A stretch of 64,000 nucleotides of DNA from Caldilineaceae bacterium bin34 (lineage in GTDB: Bacteria; Chloroflexota; Anaerolineae; Caldilineales; Caldilineaceae): contig MPMO01000008.1 in assembly GCA_002238555.1 (NCBI GenBank), positions 1-64,000 of the forward strand, in the 5' to 3' direction. A program made the translations under genes and the position numbers. Under the pieces are notes generated by a model. The model was given only the letters and a program-made list of their open reading frames with translations. It was not told where the DNA came from and did no database searches. Below, in pieces: positions 20,299-30,333 of this stretch (the stretch's first letter is position 1; each line of letters starts with the position of its first letter).

Positions 20299-20331
20299 TG
20301 TGTAACTATGTTACACATCAATGTCTGTCAA
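20299..20331 (-). promoter_or_regulatory. Promoter and operator of the vapBC-type operon
   Basis: A perfect inverted repeat TGTGTAAC-TAT-GTTACACA lies at 20299-20317, 28 bases before the antitoxin start. On the minus strand a consensus -35 TTGACA (20331-20326) is followed after 17 bases by TAGTTA (20308-20303), which lies inside the palindrome. Binding of the antitoxin or toxin-antitoxin complex there would block the promoter, the standard autorepression of such operons. The protein-operator link is inference. Confidence 0.72.
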
Positions 20332-20774
20332 GTCACGGTTTTGAGAGCGTTGACCAGAAACAGGCTCCTGAACTGTGGGGTTGCGCCACAAAGCTGGAGT
20401 GGCTGTCCGACATGATCAAGGGATGCCGCAACAGCCTTAAGGGCTGTACCGTGTGGCTGACGAGTTCGGATCTCCCGCAGTCCTCCCCGTTGCTCTGGTG
20501 CCCCGGGCGTTGTCACGACGATGTGCATCCCCTTGGCGTCCGCGTGCGAATGTTGGAGGACTGCCTTCGGACTTTGATCCACGTACTGCACCCGGCTTTG
20601 TTCAGACGGCATGCCGGCCGGATTCCTTTCGATGCCAGACTTACCGAATCGGTTGTCCGGGCAGAAACCTGCCCGCAGGGACTACACTACGGGAACAGAT
20701 GAACAGAATCTCTGCTTCGAACATCGCATGCTGACTTCAACTGCACGGAACGTTGCCGTTCCGCAGTCCCGGCC
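20332..20774. other. Region without a recognised gene
   Basis: This is the 440-base space between the divergent toxin-antitoxin promoter and the MFS transporter. Frames are short and unconvincing. No promoter for the transporter was recognised. Confidence 0.4.
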
Positions 20775-22022
20775 ATGAGCGCCGCCGCGTCGACCGGGTT
20801 CAGCCAGCGGCTGGACGGCGTCCGGGTTGGCTATCTGGGCGCGGTGGCCTTCGGCCATTGCAGCATCGACATCCTCAACGCGGCCGTCGCCATCTGTTTG
20901 ACGGCCCTCGTGGCCCGTTTCGACCTCAACAATGCCGAGCTTGCCTGGGGCATCACCTTCTACTTCGTGATGGCCTCCCTGCCCATGCCGTTGTTCGGCA
21001 TTCTGGCGGACAGGTGGGACGGACGGTGGCTGGCCCAGATCGGGGTCCTGTGGACCGCCGTGGCCTTCCTCTTCGTTCCCTTTATCCCAACCTATCCGTT
21101 GCTGCTGGCCGTGCTGGCTGTGGCGGCCCTGGGCAGCGCGGCTTTCCATGCCACGGGTACGCGTACCGCGTCGCTGTCGGGCGGCGTCCGCCACGCCAGC
21201 TTCTCCACCTCGATCTTCTTCTTCCTGGGACAAATCGGGCTGTCGACGGGCCCCATCATTGCCGGAGTTCTGATTCGCGAGTTTGGCCTGATGGGGATCA
21301 CCTACATGGCGCTGGGCGTGCTGCCCATGGTTGCCATCATGCAGTATCTGCTGTACCGGCCCATGCCCCCGGTCCAGGCGGTGGCAACCCTCGACACCAA
21401 AGCCACCCGGAACCGTGCCGCACGCGTGGCCCGGAGCGCGCTGGTCATCGCGCCGACCATCTTTATTCTCTACGTTGTCACGCGTTCGGCCACGCTGCAG
21501 AACTTCATGAGTCTTCTGCCCAAGTACTTCGCCGACCAGGGACTGGACTCGGCCGGCTACGGGGCCCGGGCCGGAGCCCTGGTGCTGGGCGGCTCCCTCG
21601 GCACCTTGGCGGGCGGTCTGCTGGACGGGCGCCTGCGGCGCAAGCACCTCATGATGTGGTCGCTGTGGCTCAGCATTCCCTTTCTCTACCTGACCCTTAA
21701 CCAGGACGGGGTCTACTACTACCTGAGTGCCGCCCTGGCCGGATTCGTGTCGAACACCTCGCACAGTGTGATTGTCGTGCAGGCCCAGGCCATGCTTCCG
21801 AAGCGGGAGGGGCTGGCCTCCGGCCTTGCGCTGGGCGTCATGTTCGCCAGCGGTGCCGTGATGACCGGCGTGGCCGGGTTGTTCGCGGACATCTTTACGT
21901 TGCGGGCCGTCATGTACACCCTCGCCTTTCTGCCCATCCTCGCGGGTGCCCTCCTGTTGATTCCGACCCGCGCGCCGGCCCCGACACCGACATTGACCCC
22001 CTCTCCCGGCCCGGCGAACTGA
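20775..22022 (+). CDS. Major facilitator superfamily transporter (fosmidomycin-resistance-like)
   Basis: This 415-residue protein has about twelve membrane helices. The N-terminal half holds the MFS loop sequence FGILADRWDGRW between helices 2 and 3, and TLAGGLLDGRLRRK is the equivalent in the second half. The arrangement FGHCSIDILNAAVAICLTALV near the start resembles the Fsr (fosmidomycin resistance) group of efflux proteins. The C-terminus is Pro/Thr-rich (TRAPAPTPTLTPSPG). A drug-efflux role is by family only. It ends about 50 bases before the sufR promoter. Confidence 0.87.
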   Translation: MSAAASTGFSQRLDGVRVGYLGAVAFGHCSIDILNAAVAICLTALVARFDLNNAELAWGITFYFVMASLPMPLFGILADRWDGRWLAQIGVLWTAVAFLFVPFIPTYPLLLAVLAVAALGSAAFHATGTRTASLSGGVRHASFSTSIFFFLGQIGLSTGPIIAGVLIREFGLMGITYMALGVLPMVAIMQYLLYRPMPPVQAVATLDTKATRNRAARVARSALVIAPTIFILYVVTRSATLQNFMSLLPKYFADQGLDSAGYGARAGALVLGGSLGTLAGGLLDGRLRRKHLMMWSLWLSIPFLYLTLNQDGVYYYLSAALAGFVSNTSHSVIVVQAQAMLPKREGLASGLALGVMFASGAVMTGVAGLFADIFTLRAVMYTLAFLPILAGALLLIPTRAPAPTPTLTPSPGPAN

Positions 22023-22041
22023 CCGCTTCCCGATTACGCCG

Positions 22042-22060
22042 AAACTGGTTTAAACAGTTT
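22042..22060. promoter_or_regulatory. Palindrome upstream of the SUF promoter, candidate SufR operator
   Basis: AAACTG and CAGTTT form an inverted repeat around a central TTTAAA, 12 bases ahead of the -35 box. Its location upstream of an autoregulated repressor gene makes it a candidate SufR site. This is positional inference only. Confidence 0.45.
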
Positions 22061-22072
22061 TGGCAGGAAATA

Positions 22073-22102
22073 TTGACAAAACCCCATTCCAACCCGTACA
22101 AT
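22073..22102 (+). promoter_or_regulatory. Sigma-70-type promoter of the SUF operon
   Basis: A perfect -35 TTGACA (22073-22078), an 18-base spacer and a -10 TACAAT (22097-22102) precede sufR. Transcription would begin near 22109, leaving a leader of about 30 bases before the ATG at 22138. This is one of the clearest promoters in the window. Confidence 0.78.
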
Positions 22103-22137
22103 CCGGGCGTTGGATTGTTCAACCACGGGTGTCTGGG

Positions 22138-22818
22138 ATGGACGTACCGCTTCCCGTCGAGCCACCAAAGCAGATACAGGCTTCCGCCTGGACCATCGTC
22201 GAGTACCTGCAGCGCGAGGGCTGGGCGTCGGTCAAGGATCTGGAGGATCTGCTGGGCCTGACCCGCACCGCGGTGCGGGAGCACCTGGCAACCCTGGAGG
22301 CCGGCGGCTACCTGGAGAAGCGCACGGTGCATTCCGGCGTGGGGCGTCCGCACCTGGAGTTTGCGAACTCCGAGCAGGCCCGTTCCCTCTTCGCCTGCCA
22401 CTGCGGTTCACTGGCCGTGACGCTGCTGGGGGAGATTTCGAGCCTGGTGACGGCCGAGACCCTGGTCGGCCTCATGTCGCGGGTGTCCGACAAGGTGGCC
22501 CTGGACTACTCGTCGCGCATGCAGACCAGGGACATGCGCAGCCGCGTCCATGAACTGGCGGTCCTGATGCAGCAGCAGGGGATCATCTGCTCCGTGCACA
22601 CGGAGGCGGGCCGGGACTACATGCGGCTTGAACTGTTCAACTGCCCGTACCACGAACTGGCGGCCGAACATCCCCAAATCTGCGACATGGATCGCGACAT
22701 GATCAGCCAGGCGGTCGGCGCTCCCGTCGAACTGCTGGACTGCATCATGGAGGATGCCGGCAGCTGCAACTTCGGCTTTCAGCTGAATCCCAGCCAAGAA
22801 AGGATCGTTCAGGAATGA
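22138..22818 (+). CDS. sufR: SufR-type iron-sulfur-sensing transcriptional repressor
   Basis: The 226-residue protein has an N-terminal winged helix-turn-helix of the ArsR/DeoR type (SVKDLEDLLGLTRTAVREHL, ATLEAGGYLEKRTVHSGVGR). Its C-terminal sensor domain has four conserved cysteines at about 169, 182, 202 and 210 (FNCPYHELA, PQICDMD, LLDCIMEDAGSC). SufR holds an iron-sulfur cluster and represses the suf operon when clusters are plentiful. It is the first gene of the operon here, and its stop overlaps the sufC start (ATGA). Autoregulation through the upstream palindrome is likely. Confidence 0.9.
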   Translation: MDVPLPVEPPKQIQASAWTIVEYLQREGWASVKDLEDLLGLTRTAVREHLATLEAGGYLEKRTVHSGVGRPHLEFANSEQARSLFACHCGSLAVTLLGEISSLVTAETLVGLMSRVSDKVALDYSSRMQTRDMRSRVHELAVLMQQQGIICSVHTEAGRDYMRLELFNCPYHELAAEHPQICDMDRDMISQAVGAPVELLDCIMEDAGSCNFGFQLNPSQERIVQE

Positions 22819-23627
22819 GTCAATTGGAAATCCGGGATCTGCACGCCCGGGTCGAAGGTCAGGACATTTTGCGCGGCGTCTCAATCACACTGAGACCGGG
22901 CGAAATCCATGCCATGATGGGGCGCAACGGCTCCGGCAAGTCCACGCTGGCCTATGTCATTGCGGGCCATCCGCACTACGAGATAACCGGGGGCGACATC
23001 CTGCTGGATGGCGAGAGCATCCTGGAGATGGAACCCAACGAGCGGTGTCAGGCCGGTATTTTCCTGGCGTTCCAGTACCCGGTGTCCGTGCCGGGCGTCA
23101 GCGTGGCCAACTTCCTGCGCACCGCGGTGTCCAACGTGCGGGGCTTCACCAAGGAGGCCCACATGGCCAGCCAGGAAGGGGGCGTGGTCGGCAGCCATCT
23201 CATGCCGATGCGCAAGTTCCGGCGTGAGTTGACGGCCAAGATGAAGGAGTTCCAGGTGGACAGTTCCTTCGCGCGCCGCTACCTCAACGACGGGTTCTCG
23301 GGTGGCGAGAAGAAGCGGACCGAGGTCCTGCAGATGGCGATGCTGGAGCCCCGCTTCAGCATTCTGGACGAATCCGATTCGGGGCTCGACATCGACGCCC
23401 TCAAGGTGGTGGCCGACGGCATCAACAAGCTGGCCACCGAGGATCGGGGCTTCCTGCTTATTACCCACTACCAACGCATTCTCAACTACATCAAGCCCGA
23501 CTACGTCAGCATTTTCCACGACGGACGCATCGTCATGACCGGCGGTCCGGAAGTTGCATTGGATCTGGAGGAGAAGGGTTACAACTGGGTCGAGGAACAG
23601 TTCGGCCCGGCGGAGCCGGTGGCCTGA
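22815..23627 (+). CDS. sufC: Fe-S cluster assembly ATPase SufC
   Basis: SufC is the ABC-type ATPase of the SufBCD scaffold. The 270-residue product has the Walker A motif GRNGSGKST (residues 36-44), the Q-loop [14 protein letters not shown], the ABC signature FSGGEKKR, Walker B with [16 protein letters not shown], and the switch His in [10 protein letters not shown]. It overlaps sufR by four bases, and sufB follows after 29 bases with AGGAGGAAC in front. Confidence 0.97.
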   Translation: MSQLEIRDLHARVEGQDILRGVSITLRPGEIHAMMGRNGSGKSTLAYVIAGHPHYEITGGDILLDGESILEMEPNERCQAGIFLAFQYPVSVPGVSVANFLRTAVSNVRGFTKEAHMASQEGGVVGSHLMPMRKFRRELTAKMKEFQVDSSFARRYLNDGFSGGEKKRTEVLQMAMLEPRFSILDESDSGLDIDALKVVADGINKLATEDRGFLLITHYQRILNYIKPDYVSIFHDGRIVMTGGPEVALDLEEKGYNWVEEQFGPAEPVA

Positions 23628-23656
23628 CCGGGCCGCCAGCAAAGGAGGAACACTAC

Positions 23657-25072
23657 ATGGCCACAATCGCCGATCAGCAGCACCTAACCGGTGTCAAGGA
23701 TGACTACGAATTCGGTTTCCACGACGACGTGGAAGGCGTTTTCAAGACCGAGAAGGGCGTGTCCCACGACACGGTCGACCAGATTTCCGCCATCAAGGAA
23801 GAGCCGGCGTGGATGCGCAGCTTCCGGCACGAGGCCCTGGACATCTTCCTGGCCAAGAGCATGCCGCAGTGGGGGGCCGACCTGTCCGGCATCGACTTCG
23901 ACGACATCTACTACTACCTGCGCCCGACGGAGAACCAGGGCCGCGACTGGGATGATGTGCCCGAGGACATCAAGACCACCTTCGATCGGCTGGGCATTCC
24001 CGAGGCCGAGCGCAAGTTCCTGGCCGGGGTCGGCGCCCAGTACGACTCCGAGGTCATCTACCACAGCCTCCAGGAGGAGTGGGAGAAGCACGGGGTCATC
24101 TTCAAGGACATGGACAGCGGCCTGCGCGAGCACGAGGACATCGTGCGCGAGTACTTCGCGACCGTGATTCCGGCCGCCGACAACAAGTTCGCGGCCCTCA
24201 ACAGTGCGGTCTGGAGCGGAGGCAGTTTCGTCTACGTGCCCAAGGGGGTGGACCTGGACATTCCGCTGCAGGCCTACTTCCGGATCAACGCCGAGAACAT
24301 GGGCCAGTTTGAGCGCACCTTGATCATCGTCGAGGAGGGCGCCAACGTCCACTACGTGGAGGGCTGCACGGCCCCCATCTACTCCTCCAATTCGCTGCAC
24401 AGCGCCGTGGTCGAGATCTTCGTCAAGGAGAACGCCCGCTGCCGCTACACGACGATCCAGAACTGGAGCACGGACGTGTACAACCTGGTTACCAAGCGGG
24501 CCGTGGCGGAAGCCGGCGGCACGATGGAGTGGATCGACGGCAACCTGGGCAGCAAGGTGACGATGAAGTACCCGGCCGTCTACATGATGGGCCCCAAGGC
24601 CCACGGCGAAATCCTGTCCATCGCCTTTGCCGGCGAGGGGCAGCACCAGGACGCCGGGGCCAAGGTGGTGCACGCGGCGCCCGACACCACCTCGAAGATC
24701 GTCTCCAAGTCCATCTCCAAGAACGGGGGTCGCGCCAGCTACCGCGGCCTGCTGAAGGTTGCGCCGGGAGCGGTGCGCAGCAGCAGCAGCGTGGTGTGCG
24801 ACGCCCTGATCCTGGACGAGGAAAGCCGCTCGGACACCTACCCCTACATCGAGATTGAAGAGGATGACGTCAAGGTCGGCCACGAGGCGTCGGTCAGCCG
24901 CATCGGGGAGGAGCAGCTGTTCTACCTGATGAGTCGGGGCATCGACGAGGACGAGGCGGCGGCCATGATTGTCGGCGGCTTCATCGAGCCGCTGGTCAAG
25001 GAGCTGCCCATGGAGTACGCCGTGGAAATGAACCGGCTGATCCAGCTGCAGATGGAAGGCAGCATTGGCTGA
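23657..25072 (+). CDS. sufB: Fe-S cluster assembly protein SufB
   Basis: SufB (471 residues) is the scaffold subunit on which the nascent cluster forms with SufD and SufC. The family regions are intact: [57 protein letters not shown], the beta-helix core with [19 protein letters not shown], and the C-terminal helical domain with [20 protein letters not shown] and an [12 protein letters not shown] tail. AGGAGG lies directly upstream of its ATG. It belongs to the long SufB group without an intein. Confidence 0.97.
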   Translation: MATIADQQHLTGVKDDYEFGFHDDVEGVFKTEKGVSHDTVDQISAIKEEPAWMRSFRHEALDIFLAKSMPQWGADLSGIDFDDIYYYLRPTENQGRDWDDVPEDIKTTFDRLGIPEAERKFLAGVGAQYDSEVIYHSLQEEWEKHGVIFKDMDSGLREHEDIVREYFATVIPAADNKFAALNSAVWSGGSFVYVPKGVDLDIPLQAYFRINAENMGQFERTLIIVEEGANVHYVEGCTAPIYSSNSLHSAVVEIFVKENARCRYTTIQNWSTDVYNLVTKRAVAEAGGTMEWIDGNLGSKVTMKYPAVYMMGPKAHGEILSIAFAGEGQHQDAGAKVVHAAPDTTSKIVSKSISKNGGRASYRGLLKVAPGAVRSSSSVVCDALILDEESRSDTYPYIEIEEDDVKVGHEASVSRIGEEQLFYLMSRGIDEDEAAAMIVGGFIEPLVKELPMEYAVEMNRLIQLQMEGSIG

Positions 25073-25091
25073 CCGGGCGCAGGTGAGTACC

Positions 25092-26438
<1,347 letters not shown>

Positions 26439-26441
26439 GTG

Positions 26442-27713
26442 ATGGCCATCCCCCGTAACCTGAACGGTCGTGCGGTGGCTGCCGCCGACGAAACCCTGGA
26501 CTGGGCCGCCGTGCGCTCCCAGTTTCCCATCATGGAACGCAAGGTCCAGGGCGACATCCCGCTCGTGTATCTGGACAGCGCGGCGTCCAGCCAAAAGCCG
26601 GCCGCGGTCCTGGAGGCGATGTCCCGCTACTACCGCACGAGCCACGCCAATGTCCACCGCGGCGTGCATACGCTGAGCGAGGAGGCCACGGCGCTCTACG
26701 AGGAGGCGCGCCAAAGCGCGGGCCGTCTGATCAACGCGCCCAGCAGCCGGGAGTGTGTCTACGTCCGCAACACCACGGAAGGCATCAATCTGGTGGCCGG
26801 GTCCTGGGGCCGGGCCAACCTGGGGCCGGGCGACACGGTGGTCACCACCGCCATGGAGCACCACAGCAACATCGTGCCGTGGCAGATTCTGCAGGCGGAA
26901 CGGGGTTTCGACCTTCGGTATGTGCCCGTGACCCCCGAAGGGCACTTGGATCGGGACGTGTTTGGTTCCCTGATGGCCGAGGAGCCGAAGCTGGTTTGCT
27001 TTACCCATGTAAGCAACGTGCTCGGCACCGTCAACCCGGTGGCCGAACTGACGGCGGAGGCCCATGCCGCGGGTGCCTTGGTGTTGGTGGACGGCGCCCA
27101 GGGTGTGCCGCATCTGCCGGTGGACGTGCAGGCACTCGGGGTCGACTTCTACGCCTACAGCGGACACAAGATGTGCGGTCCGACCGGCATCGGCCTGTTG
27201 TGGGCGCGGCGCGAACTGTTGCAGGCCATGCCGCCCTGGATGGGCGGTGGCGAGATGATCCGCGAGGTCACCCTGGAGGGCAGCCGCTGGAACGAACTGC
27301 CCTACAAGTTCGAGGCGGGGACGCCGGCCATCGCCGAGGCCGTGGGCCTGGGCGCCGCGGCGGCGTACCTAATGGACTTGGGCATGGACAACGTGGCCCG
27401 GCACAGTGCCTATCTGACCAGCTATGCCTACAACCAGCTGGCGGAAATCGAGGGCCTGCAAATTCTGGGACCGGGACCGGAGGAACGGATGGGCCTGGTG
27501 TCGTTCCATGTGGACGAAGTCCATCCCCATGACCTGTCAGCCATCCTCGATCTGGACGGCGTGGCGATCCGCGCCGGCCATCACTGCGCCCAGCCGCTGC
27601 ACCGGTTCCTGGACCTGGTTGCGAGTGCGCGGGCCAGCTTCTACCTTTACAACACCGAGTCCGAGATCGATCGCCTGGCCGCCGGCATCGAACGGGCCCG
27701 CCGGATTTTCTAG
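26442..27713 (+). CDS. sufS: Cysteine desulfurase SufS
   Basis: SufS is the PLP enzyme that takes sulfur from cysteine for cluster assembly. The 423-residue product shows the class II (SufS/CsdA) pattern: LDSAASSQKPAAVLEAM, TTEGINLVAGSWG, the PLP Lys at about residue 243 in YSGHKMCGPTGIGLLW, and the persulfide Cys at about 382 in IRAGHHCAQPLHRFL. It begins three bases after the sufD stop (GTG at 26439 is an alternative start). It would pass sulfur to the adjacent SufU. Confidence 0.97.
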   Translation: MAIPRNLNGRAVAAADETLDWAAVRSQFPIMERKVQGDIPLVYLDSAASSQKPAAVLEAMSRYYRTSHANVHRGVHTLSEEATALYEEARQSAGRLINAPSSRECVYVRNTTEGINLVAGSWGRANLGPGDTVVTTAMEHHSNIVPWQILQAERGFDLRYVPVTPEGHLDRDVFGSLMAEEPKLVCFTHVSNVLGTVNPVAELTAEAHAAGALVLVDGAQGVPHLPVDVQALGVDFYAYSGHKMCGPTGIGLLWARRELLQAMPPWMGGGEMIREVTLEGSRWNELPYKFEAGTPAIAEAVGLGAAAAYLMDLGMDNVARHSAYLTSYAYNQLAEIEGLQILGPGPEERMGLVSFHVDEVHPHDLSAILDLDGVAIRAGHHCAQPLHRFLDLVASARASFYLYNTESEIDRLAAGIERARRIF

Positions 27714-27731
27714 ACCGGAGCGTTCCGCGAC

Positions 27732-28127
27732 ATGGATCAACTGTACCGCGAAGCGATCATCGATCACTACAAGTATCCGCGCCATCACGGCAGCCTGGAG
27801 GATCCGGACTACAAGGCACACGACCTGAATCCCTTTTGCGGTGACGAACTGACGATCGAGCTCAAGGTCGACGAGGACGGGATCATCAGGGGGGTGGCCT
27901 TTGACGGCAAGGGCTGTGCCATCAGCCAGGCCTCGGCTTCGATGCTGATGGAGGAGATCCTCCACGAAAGCCTCGACGAGGTGAAGACCTGGACGCGCGA
28001 GGACATCCTGGACATGCTGGGTATTGAAATTGGCCCCGTGCGCATGAAGTGCGCCATGCTGTCGTTGAAGGTGCTCAAAAAGGGCATCTATGGTCTGGAC
28101 CAATTCGAAGAAGAGGAACTCGATTGA
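27732..28127 (+). CDS. sufU: SufU/IscU-type sulfur acceptor protein, short form
   Basis: The 131-residue protein has three conserved cysteines, C36 (NPFCGDE), C62 (GKGCAIS) and C107 (VRMKCAML), plus D38. SufU proteins bind zinc and accept persulfide from SufS. The residue before the third Cys is Lys, as in SufU, not the His of IscU. However the C62-C107 spacing is short, as in IscU, so the insertion of about 20 residues found in Bacillus SufU is missing. The gene lies in the suf operon, and its TGA overlaps the ATG of the next gene. Confidence 0.92.
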   Translation: MDQLYREAIIDHYKYPRHHGSLEDPDYKAHDLNPFCGDELTIELKVDEDGIIRGVAFDGKGCAISQASASMLMEEILHESLDEVKTWTREDILDMLGIEIGPVRMKCAMLSLKVLKKGIYGLDQFEEEELD

Positions 28128-28462
28128 TGGATGTTGCCGCCGACATGAACGGTTTTGTGAAAGTGGCCACGCTGACCGAGGTTCCGGAGGGTTATCCCCA
28201 TCTGGTCGAGGTGGGGCTGAGCCGCATTGCCCTGTTCAACCTGGGCGGGGAGATTCATGCCCTGGAGGACATGTGCACGCACGACGGCGGCCCGTTGGTG
28301 GAGGGCGACCTCATTGACGGCCAGGAGGTGCAGTGTCCGCGGCACGGGGCCCGATTTGACATCAGGACCGGGGCGGCGCTGTGCATGCCGGCCTTTCAGC
28401 CGGCCGTCAAGTACGAAACGCGGGTGGACGGAACCGACATCTGGGTGGCCGTGCCCGACTGA
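28127..28462 (+). CDS. Rieske-type [2Fe-2S] ferredoxin in the suf operon
   Basis: The 111-residue protein carries both Rieske cluster motifs, CTHDGGPL and CPRHGARFD, within the usual beta-sandwich (EIHALEDMCTHDGGPLVEGD, GQEVQCPRHGA). It resembles small NirD or bphF-like ferredoxins. Its place between sufU and the SufT-like gene suggests a redox role in cluster assembly, or a client that is matured at once. Similar Rieske genes occur in suf operons of Actinobacteria. The ATG overlaps the sufU stop (TGATG). Confidence 0.92.
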   Translation: MDVAADMNGFVKVATLTEVPEGYPHLVEVGLSRIALFNLGGEIHALEDMCTHDGGPLVEGDLIDGQEVQCPRHGARFDIRTGAALCMPAFQPAVKYETRVDGTDIWVAVPD

Positions 28463-28507
28463 CCGGGAGCGGTTCGCCCCAACCAAGACGCTGCAAGGAG
28501 CAACGCA

Positions 28508-28816
28508 ATGCCCGACAAGGACTCAGTTCTGAATGTGCTTCAGGAAAAGGTCATAGATCCGGAACTGTTGATGAACATCGTCGACCTGGGCCTGATCTAC
28601 GACGTGGAAATGACCAGCGAAACCGTGGCCGATGTCACGATGACCCTGACCAGTCCCGGGTGCCCGGCCGGTCCGCAGATCATCAAGTCGGTGCAGGACG
28701 AGGCGCAGAAGGCCTTCCCGGAACTGGACACGGTGAACGTGCATCTGGTGTGGACGCCCTTCTGGTCGCCCGACATGATGTCCGACGAGGCCAAGGACGA
28801 ACTGGGCATCTACTGA
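28508..28816 (+). CDS. sufT: SufT-like MIP18/DUF59 family protein
   Basis: The 102-residue protein is a stand-alone MIP18 (DUF59) domain: VIDPELLMNIVDLGLIYDVEM, then VTMTLTSPGCPAGPQIIKSV with the conserved Cys, and HLVWTPFWSPDMMS. SufT-type proteins help deliver or mature Fe-S clusters. CAAGGAG lies just upstream of the ATG. It is the last gene of the operon, followed by nested hairpins. Confidence 0.92.
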   Translation: MPDKDSVLNVLQEKVIDPELLMNIVDLGLIYDVEMTSETVADVTMTLTSPGCPAGPQIIKSVQDEAQKAFPELDTVNVHLVWTPFWSPDMMSDEAKDELGIY

Positions 28817-28821
28817 CGGCA

Positions 28822-28882
28822 CCACCCGGCTCCAAGCCGAAAACGTGTTGGCTTGGTGGACAAAACCGGGTGGGGTCCACCC
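28822..28882 (+). terminator. Nested hairpins after the SUF operon
   Basis: CCACCCGG (28822-28829) pairs with CCGGGTGG (28866-28873), enclosing CCAAGCC (28832-28838) and GGCTTGG (28850-28856). A further short hairpin GGGTGG/CCACCC follows. No T-run is present, so termination may be Rho-dependent or the structure may stabilise the transcript. Confidence 0.5.
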
Positions 28883-29135
28883 GAAGAGACGCAGCGCGGC
28901 CACTGCCATGCCCAACGACGGTGCTGATCCGCGAGCTGTGGATGTCTATGGCTTGGCGTGCCGACGGTACACGGTGCGCAGGGAGCGCACCAGGGCCCGA
29001 GACAGGGATGCGGGACTCTTTCACCCGGAGTGCGCAGACCAACGTTAACGAAACCGAAACCGTCGGGGTACATTCGCCTGCCCGACCGTGTACTACGATG
29101 CAGTAGTAGAACGTCGCACAAGGCAGGAGGTAGCC

Positions 29136-30116
29136 ATGACCGTGAATGATGTCGTGGAAGATGGTGCAGTCAATATCCTGTCCCGGCCCATTCTGGTTCC
29201 ATTGGATGGGTCCGATGTGGCAGCAGGCATCCTTCCCTATGTTGTGCAAGTTGCCGGGAAGGCGAACATTCCCCTCGTGTTGCTGACCGCTGTTGATCCC
29301 GATGCCATCGACTATCCCGCCTCGGCCATGTCCGCCGTGCCATCGTCGGCCGGGGAGTCCATGGTCATATACCGGACCCAGTTCGAGGAAAGTTCACGGG
29401 TTCATGCCCAGGACGCCTTGCACAGGGTGGCCGCCCGTCTGAGGGATGATGGGATCGAGGTAAAGGCCACTGCCACCATCGGAGGTCCGGCCGAGGAGAT
29501 TTTGCGCATCGCCGAGAAAGAAGGGTGCGGCCTGATCGCGATGTCAACCCATGGCCGAAACCCGATCGGCCGCAGCATCCTGGGCAGCGTCACCGACAGG
29601 GTGATTCACGCCTCCAACGTTCCGGTGTTGGCCGTGACGCCGGAGAGGGCGAAGAAGTATCGGGAGGAGGGTGCACCCCTCACCACCATCCTCGTGCCCC
29701 TCGACGGATCCGAGCTTGCACAACGCGCACTGCCCTATGTTGAGCGATTGGCCCGCATTCTTTCAATGGAGGTCCTGCTTGCCAGGGCGGTCAGAACGGA
29801 GCACCCCACCTACACCGGAACCGATTTGGGCTTCAGGGTGCCCGAATTCACGGAGGAATTGAATCGGGAAGCCACCGAATATCTGGAACAGGTTGCGCAA
29901 CATCTCAGGGACAAGGGATTGACAGTCCGGAGTCAGGTGCTGACAGGGTCGGCGGCTCGGGTTCTCCTGAACTTGGCACACGAGACACCCCAAAACCTCA
30001 TCGCGATGACCACCCACGGACGCACCGGGCTCTCACGATGGATGATGGGCAGTGTGGCGTCGACCCTGGTGCGACGTTCCGGAGCTCCGGTGCTGGTCAT
30101 CCGTCCCCAGTCCTGA
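29136..30116 (+). CDS. Tandem universal stress protein (two UspA domains)
   Basis: The 326-residue protein contains two UspA domains, about residues 16-175 and 188-326. Each starts with a strand of the type ILVPLDGS and ends with the ATP-binding motif (MSTHGRNPIGRSILGSV; MTTHGRTGLSRWMMGSV) and a PVLxVxP strand. Both carry the GxxG-S/T type nucleotide loop, so ATP binding is expected. Such tandem proteins accumulate in starvation and stress. AGGAGGT lies seven bases before the ATG, and a small inverted repeat TACTAC-GTAGTA lies at 29091-29108. Confidence 0.92.
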   Translation: MTVNDVVEDGAVNILSRPILVPLDGSDVAAGILPYVVQVAGKANIPLVLLTAVDPDAIDYPASAMSAVPSSAGESMVIYRTQFEESSRVHAQDALHRVAARLRDDGIEVKATATIGGPAEEILRIAEKEGCGLIAMSTHGRNPIGRSILGSVTDRVIHASNVPVLAVTPERAKKYREEGAPLTTILVPLDGSELAQRALPYVERLARILSMEVLLARAVRTEHPTYTGTDLGFRVPEFTEELNREATEYLEQVAQHLRDKGLTVRSQVLTGSAARVLLNLAHETPQNLIAMTTHGRTGLSRWMMGSVASTLVRRSGAPVLVIRPQS

Positions 30117-30333
30117 AGGCGGTCCTCCCTGCGGACTTCCTGTACGGCCGTGCCGCTCCCGGAGTGGTAAAGGCACCGGTCCGCACGCCAGTCCCGCGGC
30201 TCGACGCATCCTCTCCGCCTGTTGCTTTCCGCGGCAGCGCGGCACGCTTGGGGTCGGGTCCGGCCACTGGGAATTTGGGAGGCAACGCCCCTTTGGCTTC
30301 CTGGTGGCGCGGGGGCTTGGTACGTGAGACGAG

